NCBI RefSeq assembly: GCF_000775915.1
Contig: NZ_BBLT01000003.1
Coordinates: 434,001 to 498,000, forward strand
Reading direction: 5' to 3'
Source of the DNA: Sporocytophaga myxococcoides
GTDB taxonomy: Bacteria > Bacteroidota > Bacteroidia > Cytophagales > Cytophagaceae
Length of the DNA: 64,000 nucleotides
Shown: in pieces, positions 53,164 through 62,012 of the stretch
How positions within the stretch are numbered: the first letter of the stretch is position 1
Layout of the letters: each line of letters begins with the position of its first letter
Notes under the pieces: model-generated
Seen by the model: the letters and a program-made list of their open reading frames with translations, nothing else
The model's database searches: none
Told to the model about the DNA's origin: nothing
Position numbers and translations under genes: made by a program

Positions 53164-54423
53164 ATGGTTACCCACGGGGCACTTACGGTTTACGCCAATA
53201 TAAAACCTGATATGATAGAGCAATTAAGGTCAAAGCTCTATGAAATTCATACACCACCTAACAATATAGAAACGAATCCTATCGTACCCTTTAAAAGAAT
53301 TAGTACAATACACTTTTCTCGTTTTGTAATTCTGGATGAAGCAAAGGATCTGAAAGGAAATACCATTAGGCCGGCTCTTGTGTTTTCTACGAATTATGAT
53401 AAGCCATTAAGCAGGCACATAGAGGAGTTGGTCCAAATCGCGGGTGATGGGCTTGAAGAAATATATCAACATTGTGAGGGCTTTGAAAGAGGAGATAATC
53501 TTATTTCATTTATAAAAAAGCATAAGATTCCATGTGCTGCCTTTTATAAAGGATCTCCATATCGCTCAGTACCACGTATCCTGAGGGAGGCCCAGTTAAG
53601 AGAGGATATTGCTAATTTCATCGACAAGCAAGTTAAATCTGATAAAAGTATCAATGCCTCTGCTTTAAGAAATAAGATCGTAGAATATGTTAACAATGAA
53701 AAACAATATTCTTGGATACGGAATAATGAAAATCCATCTTTGATATGGAAGGTATGGTTTCAGGTTTCAAAGATTTTTTGCATTCTAATTTTAGCGCCAG
53801 TTGCTATTTTTGCGGCAATATGCGCGATAATACCCATTAGAATTAAGGAACGTCAGGATTCTTCTGAGAAAAATGTACTGGAAGACGATAAGATTCTTAA
53901 GCTTGTAAGAGAGGAAGATAAGATCGTACAGAATCAGCTTACTCATCTGGTAGACATAAAGCCTGGATGGCTCAGGCTAATTACTTTGAAATTTGTTTTG
54001 TTTATTATAAATCTGTTGGCGATATATAAATATAATAAGGGCGAGCTCGGCAGCATTCCTTCCATTCACTTTGCCCGTTGGGTTATTATTGACAACGGGC
54101 GACGGTTATTGTTTTTCAGTAATTTTGATGGAAGTTGGGAAAATTACCTTGGAGACTTTGTAGATATAGCCGCTGTGGGCCTTACAGGTGTATGGAGCAA
54201 TACGGTGGATTTCCCCAAAACTAAATTCCTGATTTTTGAAGGGGCTACAGATGAACAAAAATTTAAAACCTGGACACGGGCACACCAGATTCCTACGCAG
54301 GTTTGGTATAGTGCATACAAGCTGCTATCCGTTCAGAATATAAATAATAATAGCGCTATACGGAAGGGATTATTTGAGGAAATGTCCGATAAAGAAATCA
54401 AAGAATGGCTAAAACGTTTTTAA
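53164..54423 (+). CDS. Membrane protein with duplicated DyP-associated domain
   Basis: Product of 419 residues made of two copies of one domain. The first (about 35-130) has ISTIHFSRFVILDE, ALVFSTNYD and HIEELVQIAGDGLEEIYQHCEGF. The second (about 295-395) has IPSIHFARWVIIDN, LLFFSNFDG and NYLGDFVDIAAVGLTGVWSNTVDFP. Between them is a hydrophobic stretch (about 195-222) that may anchor the protein. It precedes a DyP peroxidase by 4 bases and is probably its partner. No heme ligand is evident. I know no formal domain name for the repeat; in some bacteria, as I recall, such a region is fused to the peroxidase. Confidence 0.68.
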   Translation: MVTHGALTVYANIKPDMIEQLRSKLYEIHTPPNNIETNPIVPFKRISTIHFSRFVILDEAKDLKGNTIRPALVFSTNYDKPLSRHIEELVQIAGDGLEEIYQHCEGFERGDNLISFIKKHKIPCAAFYKGSPYRSVPRILREAQLREDIANFIDKQVKSDKSINASALRNKIVEYVNNEKQYSWIRNNENPSLIWKVWFQVSKIFCILILAPVAIFAAICAIIPIRIKERQDSSEKNVLEDDKILKLVREEDKIVQNQLTHLVDIKPGWLRLITLKFVLFIINLLAIYKYNKGELGSIPSIHFARWVIIDNGRRLLFFSNFDGSWENYLGDFVDIAAVGLTGVWSNTVDFPKTKFLIFEGATDEQKFKTWTRAHQIPTQVWYSAYKLLSVQNINNNSAIRKGLFEEMSDKEIKEWLKRF

Positions 54424-54427
54424 AGAT

Positions 54428-55849
54428 ATGGTCCGCAATATAGAATTTAATGATATACAAGGTCTTATTGTAAGGGGGTATAGTGAGCTCCCAGCATCTT
54501 GCTTTCTTCTTTTGAATATCACAGATGTTGCTAAGGCCAGGCAGTGGCTAGGAGTCATTTCAGAAGAAATTACGGATGGTATTTCAAAGCCGACTCAAAG
54601 AGCGGTGCAAGTTGCCTTCACCTATACAGGAATTAAAAAACTAGGAATGGATGAGGCTTCGCTCAGGTCATTTGCGAGAGAGTTCAAAGAGGGGATGACA
54701 GCAGACCATCGCAAAAGGGTTTTAGGAGACCTTGGGGAAAGTGATACAATAAAATGGCAATGGGGAGGTCCTGCGAATGAGGAGGTACACATAATGCTAA
54801 TGCTTTATTATTCTTTGGATAAAAATCTTGAGGATGACTGTGCAATTCAAGTTTCTAAACTTGATGGGGTAAGATTAATTCAGAGGTTAGATAGTAACTT
54901 GTCAATTTTTCAGAAAAGAAAAGAACATTTTGGTTTTCAAGACGGTATTTCTCAGCCTTTGATCAAAGGCTTTAGCAAACAGGGAGATCCCAGATTTATG
55001 GTAGAGCCAGGGGAGTTCATACTGGGCTATCAGAATGAATACCATAAATTGCCTGACAGTCCATGGGTTTCCGGGGATGGAATTCCATATAATTTATTGC
55101 CACTTCTTAAGGATGGAAGCAATAATTATGATTTTGGGAAGAATGGTACTTATATGGTTTTCAGGCAGATCAGTCAGGATGTGCTAAAGTTTTGGAAATT
55201 TATGGAGGATGCTACTTGTGAAGGTGGAAGTGATGAGGAGAAAAGAGTAAGGCTGGCTTCAAAAATGATGGGAAGATGGCCAAGTGGTGCCCCATTGGTA
55301 AAATGTCCGGAACGTGATAATCCTGCTTTAGGCCAGGATAATTCTTTTGAATTTTATCATGCTGACAGAGATGGGTTTAAGTGTCCGATTGGGTCACATG
55401 TGCGAAGGTCAAATCCTAGAAATTCCAAAGGTCCGACTCCTGAGGAATCAGATCTTATTAATAAAAGACATAAAATTCTAAGGCGAGGAAGACCTTATGG
55501 TACTTATATTGAATCTTTTGACCCAGCTGAAATTGTAGCTCATCCGGAGGTAGCTAAAGATAGAGGACTCCATTTTATTTGTTTTAATACCAGTCTAAGT
55601 CGTCAGTTTGAATTTATCCAGGATACATGGATTAACAGTTCTAAATTTCAAGGTCTTTATAATGATCCTGATCCGATTTCAGGCAATCCATTGGGAAGAT
55701 GTAAATCAGAAACAGGTACTTTTACAATCCAGGCAGAACCTGTGAGGGAGAGGATCAAAGATGTACCAGCATTTACAAAGGTAATTGGAGGGTCTTATTT
55801 TTTCATGCCGGGAATTAAGGCGGTTAAATACCTGGCATCTATAAGATAA
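54428..55849 (+). CDS. DyP-type heme peroxidase
   Basis: Dye-decolourising peroxidase family protein of 473 residues. The distal GxxDG motif is FGFQDGISQP (Asp172), the proximal heme ligand is His324 in CPIGSHVRRSNPR, and LRRGRPYG (about 351-358) supplies conserved Arg. The C-terminal half is complete (SLSRQFEFIQDTWIN, ending GGSYFFMPG). No signal peptide is seen, so localisation probably depends on the upstream membrane partner or is cytoplasmic. It uses hydrogen peroxide to oxidise large aromatic substrates; the natural substrate is unknown. Confidence 0.9.
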   Translation: MVRNIEFNDIQGLIVRGYSELPASCFLLLNITDVAKARQWLGVISEEITDGISKPTQRAVQVAFTYTGIKKLGMDEASLRSFAREFKEGMTADHRKRVLGDLGESDTIKWQWGGPANEEVHIMLMLYYSLDKNLEDDCAIQVSKLDGVRLIQRLDSNLSIFQKRKEHFGFQDGISQPLIKGFSKQGDPRFMVEPGEFILGYQNEYHKLPDSPWVSGDGIPYNLLPLLKDGSNNYDFGKNGTYMVFRQISQDVLKFWKFMEDATCEGGSDEEKRVRLASKMMGRWPSGAPLVKCPERDNPALGQDNSFEFYHADRDGFKCPIGSHVRRSNPRNSKGPTPEESDLINKRHKILRRGRPYGTYIESFDPAEIVAHPEVAKDRGLHFICFNTSLSRQFEFIQDTWINSSKFQGLYNDPDPISGNPLGRCKSETGTFTIQAEPVRERIKDVPAFTKVIGGSYFFMPGIKAVKYLASIR

Positions 55850-56219
55850 AATTGAGTCAAGTTGATGCAAAACTCGATTTTTCATGAATGAAAGAGTTTT
55901 TGTTTTTGTATCTTATTGATTTATAGCTATTTTATGAGGGTGGTTAATGTTTTAAGTAGAAATCAAATCTGGTAATGTCTCAGTTCTTTGTCTTTTCTAA
56001 AACAATGTTTTATTGCACGTCTTTTAAATAATTATAAAACCAGGTTTCTGACGATTTTTAAAGGCTTTTGAATATTTTTTACGTCTTTTAACTATAATTT
56101 TTTAAGGGAATTTTAAGGGTAAATCCTGCTCAATCCACTGGATTTTAACTCCTTTTTTTCATTGATAGAAGATCGCTCTCTTAATTTGTATTACTTATTT
56201 AAAAAACTGAGGGATTTTT
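55850..56219. other. Intergenic region before the LytTR gene
   Basis: After the terminator at 55869-55900 the remaining roughly 320 bases are AT-rich, with no reading frame or RNA gene that I can support. Several TTTTAA-type motifs repeat between 56030 and 56155 (CGATTTTTAAAGG, CGTCTTTTAACT, GATTTTAACTCC), possibly regulatory, but no consensus is firm. TAATTTG near 56182 resembles a -7 element with one base missing. Confidence 0.45.
55869..55900 (+). terminator. Probable terminator after the DyP peroxidase gene
   Basis: AAAACTC (55869-55875) pairs with GAGTTTT (55894-55900), with an inner TTTCAT/ATGAAA pairing, followed by TGTTTTTG. It begins 19 bases after the stop. Confidence 0.7.
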
Positions 56220-56636
56220 ATGAAAAATGTTAACTTCAATGATTTAATGTATTCAGATCTGATTCTTGACAAATCGGCTATTGAACAGAATAGCCAGCCT
56301 GCTGAACAGAAAATTGTGGTAATGGATAAGCAGGAATGTATATTTTTAAAGGTCAAAAATATATGTTACATAGAAGCAGACGGGGCATACTCAAATATTT
56401 ATCTCGAGGATGGAAAAAAACTGGTTGTGTCAAAGAATGTTAAGGTATTTGCTGATAAGCTTTCTGAAGATCTGTTTTACAGGATTCATAAATCATATCT
56501 AATAAATATAAACTTTATAAGTAAGTATATTAAAAGTGATGGTGGCTATCTGATTATGGAAAATGGAGCATCAATTCCGGTTTCAGTAAGAAAGAAAGAC
56601 CCTTTATTAAAACTAGTGGCTCAATTATCTTTGTAA
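56220..56636 (+). CDS. LytTR DNA-binding domain protein
   Basis: Protein of 138 residues. A short N-terminal segment (about 1-35) precedes a LytTR domain: ECIFLKVKNICYIEADGAYSNIYLEDGKK, FYRIHKSYLININFI and SDGGYLIMENGASIPVS. No receiver domain is fused, so it must be controlled by another partner. It lies 278 bases upstream of a 7TMR-DISM receptor on the same strand; receptor-LytTR pairs are common in this phylum, so a functional link is plausible. Confidence 0.88.
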   Translation: MKNVNFNDLMYSDLILDKSAIEQNSQPAEQKIVVMDKQECIFLKVKNICYIEADGAYSNIYLEDGKKLVVSKNVKVFADKLSEDLFYRIHKSYLININFISKYIKSDGGYLIMENGASIPVSVRKKDPLLKLVAQLSL

Positions 56637-56914
56637 ATTGAGTAGTTATTTTTATCGTCGATTTTGAATATTGACGGGTTTGAGTTTATTTAGCTGTACA
56701 ATTAGAAAAGAGTGGGAAATTTCTTTTGGAGGTGGTTAGTTCGCTTTTTTAGTTGAGGTATAGTTAAAAGTTTAGAATTCTGATCTGATTCTTTGAAAAC
56801 CGCACAAAGATCATATCAGAATGTTTCAAATGGTTATGAGAAAAATTGTAGGTGCAAGTATCTCATCATGCAGGACTAAATTAACTGTATGATTTAGTGA
56901 TTTTTTAGTGAAAG

Positions 56915-58834
56915 GTGAGGTATAATATTTATTTAAATTTTGCGAAAGCCCTACATGGAAAGGCTGTTTTATTAATAAGGCCATATCTTGGTAGGCTTAT
57001 TTTGGCAATTCTGCTTTGCATATTTCATATTACAAGAATTAATGCATCTGTTCCTATTATATTAACTGATGATACTGAAGAATGGTCAGTAACACGTTCT
57101 TATGTCGATTATTGGGAGGATAAGTCTGCAAATTTAACCTTTTCGGAAGTCTTAAGGATTGCTGAAGACGGAAAGAGTTTTAAAACAAGTACTGCCCAGG
57201 ATTTATTAAATACCAGAGCCAGCTCAGCCTACTGGCTTAAATTTAAGATCATCAATCCCACAACTAATGAAAAGGGCTACCTCATTGAGATGTTTGACTT
57301 TGATATCGATGAGATTTCATTTTTTTATCCTGATTCGAATGGAGTTTACAATGAAGATAAAGCTGGTTTCAACACATCCTTTTCTTCAAGAAAGATAGGT
57401 CACAAAAATGTTAGTTTTCCGATTGCCTTCAGAAGTGATACAGCAGTAACAGTATTTATGAGATTCAGATCGGAAAGTCTGAATCTTATGGAGCCGATAA
57501 TAAGGTCTTATGCCAGATTTATAAAATATGGTTTGAATGAATACATCATGTTCGGCATATTTTATGGTCTTTTACTGCTTATGATTTTTTATAACATTTT
57601 ATATTTTATAATTCTCAGAAGTGCTTATTATCTGTATTATGTAAGTTATGCCCTGGCAGTAACAATATTTTTTCTTACAAGAAGTGGAATAGGATTTCAA
57701 TATATCTGGTCTAATCATCCAGGGTTTAATATTTATCTTCCATTTGTAAGCTTGTTTATATGCACTGTTTCAATGCTCCAGTTTTTTATTGATTTTTTTG
57801 AATTGAAAAAGAATGCATCTAATGTATACAGATTATTTCGCATACTTATTTATTTTCGGATCTTCTGTTTTTTTATTCAGCTGGCTTTTCCGCCTTTGGA
57901 GTATATGTTTCTGCTGGACCTTATTTGTTATCAGATAGCGTTTTATTATGGAATTCACATTTACAGGGCAGGAAATAATTCAGCAAAATGGTTTGTTGTT
58001 GGTTTCTCTTTGTTGAATTTTACCGGCGTGATTTGCTTTCTGGAAAGCGTTACCCTCATTCCTTCCAATATTTTTTCTGTTTATGCCATCAATGCCGGAG
58101 TCATTTTTCAACTTATGTTTTTATCCATATGTATTGCGGAGAAAGTTAGGCAGCTTTATGCGGAAAAGAATGCTGTTCAGGCAAATCTGATCCTTCAGCT
58201 GGAGCAAAACGATCTGTTAAGAGAAAAGGTAAACAGGGAACTTGAAGAGAGGGTAAAGGAAAGAACACTAGAGCTGAATAAAGCAAAAGTAGAGCTGGAA
58301 AGAAGGGCTGAAGAGAATCAAAAAATGAATATCGCTCTTGATCTTGCTAATAACAAACTTCAGAAACATTTAAGTGCATTTGCACAATCAGTGGTAATGA
58401 ATACCCACGTGGATTTTGAGGCATTTAAGAAAGCATATCCTGACGATTTATCTTGTATGCGTTATCTTTTGGATCTTAAAGAAAAAAATGGTTTTTTTTG
58501 CAAAATGTGTGGTAATACGCGATCAATTAAAGGCAAAGCAAAATTTGACATGAGATGCGCTAAATGCAATTACAACGAATCACTAACAGCGAACACGATT
58601 TTTCACAGGACCAAATTCTCGCTTCAAAAAGCATTCTATATGCTCTATCTGGTGTCACAGACCAGAACTGATATTCCTGCTTCCGAACTCTCCCGAATGC
58701 TTGAACTCCAAAGCATCACTTGTCAGAATTTTAAGAACAAGATACTTTCCAGAATGCAGGTGCTCAAAAAAGTTAATAAGAGTAAAGTAATGGACTGGGA
58801 TCTTTTGATTCTTGACAAAGAATTTATTGTTTAA
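56915..58834 (+). CDS. 7TMR-DISM receptor fused to an IS1595-type zinc ribbon and HTH
   Basis: Product of 639 residues. A signal or anchor (about 26-44) leads to a periplasmic 7TMR-DISMED2-like domain (about 50-195), seven membrane helices (about 208-415), a coiled coil (about 420-490, VNRELEERVKERTLELNKAK), and then, instead of a kinase, a zinc ribbon with Cys529, Cys532, Cys548 and Cys551 (CKMCG, CAKCN) followed by TIFHRTKFSLQKAFYMLYLVS and an HTH-like SELSRMLELQSIT. That last part matches the N-terminal DNA-binding module of IS1595-family transposases. The catalytic ISXO2 domain is absent. GTG 56915 is the most upstream start (in-frame TGA two codons before it). Direct membrane-to-DNA signalling is inference. 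Confidence 0.82.
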   Translation: MRYNIYLNFAKALHGKAVLLIRPYLGRLILAILLCIFHITRINASVPIILTDDTEEWSVTRSYVDYWEDKSANLTFSEVLRIAEDGKSFKTSTAQDLLNTRASSAYWLKFKIINPTTNEKGYLIEMFDFDIDEISFFYPDSNGVYNEDKAGFNTSFSSRKIGHKNVSFPIAFRSDTAVTVFMRFRSESLNLMEPIIRSYARFIKYGLNEYIMFGIFYGLLLLMIFYNILYFIILRSAYYLYYVSYALAVTIFFLTRSGIGFQYIWSNHPGFNIYLPFVSLFICTVSMLQFFIDFFELKKNASNVYRLFRILIYFRIFCFFIQLAFPPLEYMFLLDLICYQIAFYYGIHIYRAGNNSAKWFVVGFSLLNFTGVICFLESVTLIPSNIFSVYAINAGVIFQLMFLSICIAEKVRQLYAEKNAVQANLILQLEQNDLLREKVNRELEERVKERTLELNKAKVELERRAEENQKMNIALDLANNKLQKHLSAFAQSVVMNTHVDFEAFKKAYPDDLSCMRYLLDLKEKNGFFCKMCGNTRSIKGKAKFDMRCAKCNYNESLTANTIFHRTKFSLQKAFYMLYLVSQTRTDIPASELSRMLELQSITCQNFKNKILSRMQVLKKVNKSKVMDWDLLILDKEFIV

Positions 58835-58881
58835 ATTTTACTCCCTATAAGTCTTTGTATCACCTTTCCTTAAATATATAA

Positions 58882-58914
58882 AAACAATAGGTTACTTTAA
58901 GTAACCTATTGTTT
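58882..58914. terminator. Bidirectional terminator between convergent genes
   Basis: Perfect 14-bp stem AAACAATAGGTTAC (58882-58895) with 58901-58914 and a 5-base loop, between the receptor gene (plus) and the secreted repeat protein gene (minus). The flanking T/A runs are short. Confidence 0.8.
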
Positions 58915-58930
58915 AAGTTATTAAATGGAC

Positions 58931-61570
58931 TTATCTTTTTACCACAAGCTTCTCTACTTTGGTTCCAGCGGAAGTATTCATTTTGCAGAGGTATATTCCA
59001 TCAGGAAGGTCTGCTACATTCCATACCATCTCAATTTTCTGATATGTTCCTTCGAAAAGGTTTGTAACTAATGATCCTTGACTGTTGTATATTGAAACAG
59101 TGAGAGGCCCATCGCCTGATTCTGGTATTGAAATATTGATTTGATCAGAGGATGGGTTGGGATAGGCTGTTAGTTTCATACTTTCAGTTTCTGCTAATCT
59201 TGCCGCCGAGTTTATAACTGTGAAGTTATAGGTGAGTCCATGCCCTTGGGTTCCGGTAGCATTTCTGCCAGTATAAGGCCATGCGCTTAATGTATGATTT
59301 CCTATAGTCAACGTTCCTGGATTATAGTCGCCTTTGTTGTCTCCAAAATAAGCATAAGGGGCAATGTTTTCAGTTCGGACAACACCATCATAAATAAACT
59401 TTACACTTCCAATAGAAGCAGGAGAAACATTAGCCTTGAAATTAATATTTGAAGATAAATAGGCAAGGTCAATAATTCTTCCATCATACAATCCATATGT
59501 GATCTCTTGGTCAGTGTCTGCATTTATAAGTGAAAAGTTTATCACTGCCTGTCCGGTAATGGTTATCTTGACTTCATCATAATCCGAAAGGTCAGAGCGG
59601 TCTGTTGCTATGTATCTGAATATGTATTCACCTGGTATAAAATTTTCTAAAACCAGTGTGTCTCCGTTACTTCTATATCTATTTGGGCAATATATAGGGT
59701 CGCAAGGTGAGTCAGTGCGCAATTGCCAGTATCTGTATGGTGCATCTTCATTGGGGTCTGACCAGGTTCCTGTTATTTTTATAATTCCGGCCGGATAGGA
59801 GAATGTCATGTCTGGTCCCGCATCTACTATCGGAGCAACATTAGGAATAAACTCCTTAAGAAGAAAATTTACAGATGTTGATGCTCCCTGAAGTCCTTTG
59901 CCGCCGTTTCCGGAATAAGTAACTCCCGTTATTTTATATTGCCCTGGACCTGTAGCCCATGCTGAATAGTCACCATTATTATCTCCTGCAAGAGCATATG
60001 GTGCCGTATTTTCAGTTCTACTTGGAACATCGTTTACCTTTAGAATGACACTACCAATTGTTGTTGCTGCATTGTACCTGATATTAATGTTTCCTCCTGT
60101 AGGTCTGAATAATGTATCTCCTTCTCTTATAAGTCCAATGTCCTTATCTGTATCAGCATTTACGAGCGTAAAGTAAGGTGTATTTGTGTTCGGTTTATCA
60201 GGATTATAAACCCACAACTTGAATTTTCCAGACGGAGTAAATGATCCGGAAGCTTGGGTTGTAAAGAATAATTTTCCGTTCACTTCTGTCAGATTTTTGG
60301 AGTTTGGATACGAATTGCCATTTGGATAAATATCTTTGGTTCGCCTCACTGAGCCTACTCCTGGGTATCCTGAAGTCTCATATAGCTGATTAAATTCCTC
60401 TGATGTGGGATCAGGGTATGGCCAATTACCATCAATATATATGAGGCGTTCATTTACCTTTATAAATTCTTCGGATCCATCACTAAAAGCATGATTATAA
60501 TTTGCAAGTCTTATAGACCCTTCAGGGGTTCCATCTGTCCTGCTAATCCATGAAACAAAATAATCATACCCTTCCGTCAGGATTAAAGCATCATTGATCA
60601 CAAATGAATGAAGGACTCTACCGCGCCATTTGGGAGAATATCCTTTTATAAATGTTGTCCCGGTTTCAGTTCCGTTGGAGGTATACAAATCTGTACTATA
60701 TTCAGTTTCATGGAGAAATGCCAATTGATTTTTTAGAATGAAACTTTTTGTAAAGCCAAATGAATATCCATCTATGGTGATTTTCTTTACCAGAGCAGTT
60801 CCAGCAGTCGTCCCATTCGATTTCCACAGTTCGGAGACATTAAAATCCCACTCTAAGGATTCAACATAATTGGTAGCAATAAAGACTGTGCCATTTACTT
60901 CATTCAATAAATAAGAAGGATTTGGAAAATCTTTTAATATTGAAGTGCCGGCGGTAGTGCCATTCGTTCTATAAACATCAAATCCTGTGGATGCATTGGA
61001 AGCTGTAAAGTAGAGGATATTATCCGATATGACCGAGTGTATGATCTGGACATTGCCATTGTAACCAAGATTGTTACTGAACGAACTTGCACTGCCCGGA
61101 TTAATATCCTTTACCAGTGAAAAGTTAAATGAGGAGCTTAGTTTCCACAACTCGCTTCCGTTAACTCCATCATTGGCTGCAAAATAGAGATTGTTTTGAT
61201 ATGATGAAATGGGGGATATAGAATTGAATGATCGGATTTTTAATGTCGTTGCATTGGTACCTCCAGTTCTCCATACTCCTATGGAAGATGGAGCGTCTTG
61301 TGTGAAAAAAATACTGGCTCCCTTAATTGAAAGGGCATTGCTGTTTTTGGGATAACCTATAGGTGTTTCGCCAATTTTCTTAACAAATACAGTTCCTGCA
61401 ACTGTGCCGTCGGATTTCCATAAGGAATCTCCTGCAAAGAAGTACAGATTCCCGTTTCCTTCAAAGAAGGACTTGCTGGATTCGGGAAGTTCCTTGAGGA
61501 AAACCGGCTGAGAAAATAAATTTAAATGCATTCCTATCCATAGGAAAGCGATAATGAAAATCTTTTTCAT
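58931..61570 (-). CDS. ELWxxDGT-repeat secreted protein with T9SS sorting domain
   Basis: Exported protein of 879 residues (signal MKKIFIIAFLWIGMHLNLFSQ). About seven repeats in the N-terminal half follow the ELWxxDGTxxGTxLVKDI pattern (LWKSDGTVAGTVFVKKIG, ELWKSNGTTAGTALVKKI, DVYRTNGTTAGTSILKDF). Two copies of a roughly 110-residue module (NADTDKDI to ENTAPYALAGDNNGDY, and NADTDQEI to ENIAPYAYFGDNKGDY) flank a PKD-like domain (VAPIVDAGPDMTF). The last 80 residues are a type A T9SS sorting domain (LTAYPNPSSDQINISI, LPDGIYLCKM, KLVVKR). It is therefore a surface or secreted protein, probably adhesive; no catalytic motif is seen. Confidence 0.9.
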   Translation of the reverse strand: MKKIFIIAFLWIGMHLNLFSQPVFLKELPESSKSFFEGNGNLYFFAGDSLWKSDGTVAGTVFVKKIGETPIGYPKNSNALSIKGASIFFTQDAPSSIGVWRTGGTNATTLKIRSFNSISPISSYQNNLYFAANDGVNGSELWKLSSSFNFSLVKDINPGSASSFSNNLGYNGNVQIIHSVISDNILYFTASNASTGFDVYRTNGTTAGTSILKDFPNPSYLLNEVNGTVFIATNYVESLEWDFNVSELWKSNGTTAGTALVKKITIDGYSFGFTKSFILKNQLAFLHETEYSTDLYTSNGTETGTTFIKGYSPKWRGRVLHSFVINDALILTEGYDYFVSWISRTDGTPEGSIRLANYNHAFSDGSEEFIKVNERLIYIDGNWPYPDPTSEEFNQLYETSGYPGVGSVRRTKDIYPNGNSYPNSKNLTEVNGKLFFTTQASGSFTPSGKFKLWVYNPDKPNTNTPYFTLVNADTDKDIGLIREGDTLFRPTGGNINIRYNAATTIGSVILKVNDVPSRTENTAPYALAGDNNGDYSAWATGPGQYKITGVTYSGNGGKGLQGASTSVNFLLKEFIPNVAPIVDAGPDMTFSYPAGIIKITGTWSDPNEDAPYRYWQLRTDSPCDPIYCPNRYRSNGDTLVLENFIPGEYIFRYIATDRSDLSDYDEVKITITGQAVINFSLINADTDQEITYGLYDGRIIDLAYLSSNINFKANVSPASIGSVKFIYDGVVRTENIAPYAYFGDNKGDYNPGTLTIGNHTLSAWPYTGRNATGTQGHGLTYNFTVINSAARLAETESMKLTAYPNPSSDQINISIPESGDGPLTVSIYNSQGSLVTNLFEGTYQKIEMVWNVADLPDGIYLCKMNTSAGTKVEKLVVKR

Positions 61571-62012
61571 AGGATTTGTAGGGTTTAAAAATGATTTGGA
61601 TAAAATTTTGAATGTCAGCTATATATCAAAATTTATTTAAATACTTTGTAATTTTAGTAAAAAATAATTCAATTTAATTTTTTGTTTGTTGGTTCTTTTA
61701 TAGTCTTTGTATGCAATAATTTACATTTGGTTTTTATTTTTTCCTTTGAGTTAATAATTAAATCATGATTTAATTATTTTTTGATTAAAAAATGATATTC
61801 CTGTAAAAGTTATATTCCTTAGAAAGAATTTGTTATTACCGAAGTAAGATAGTAATGAGTTTTAATCAGCGATTATGAAGATTTATAAAAGGCTAATAAC
61901 GATAGGGACCGTTCCCTTTGATATTTAACAATGCCAAATTTACCAGGGTTAGATTTGTAGAAAGCTCATAGTTTGTGAGTGTTGAGGGGATTGATAAAGA
62001 GATTTAAATACT
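61571..62012. other. Divergent promoter region without a gene
   Basis: 442 AT-rich bases between the divergent repeat-protein and sulfatase genes. A perfect TAnnTTTG (TACATTTG) lies at 61722-61729 on the plus strand, but no -33 at normal spacing and it is 280 bases from the sulfatase. A small inverted repeat AGGGA-CCGT-TCCCT lies at about 61905-61918. No reading frame or RNA gene is supported. Confidence 0.45.

Noticed and set aside
58450-58834. IS1595-family insertion sequence
   Set aside because: Only the zinc-ribbon/HTH part is present, in frame with the receptor, with no catalytic domain and no terminal inverted repeats visible; treated as a domain fusion instead.
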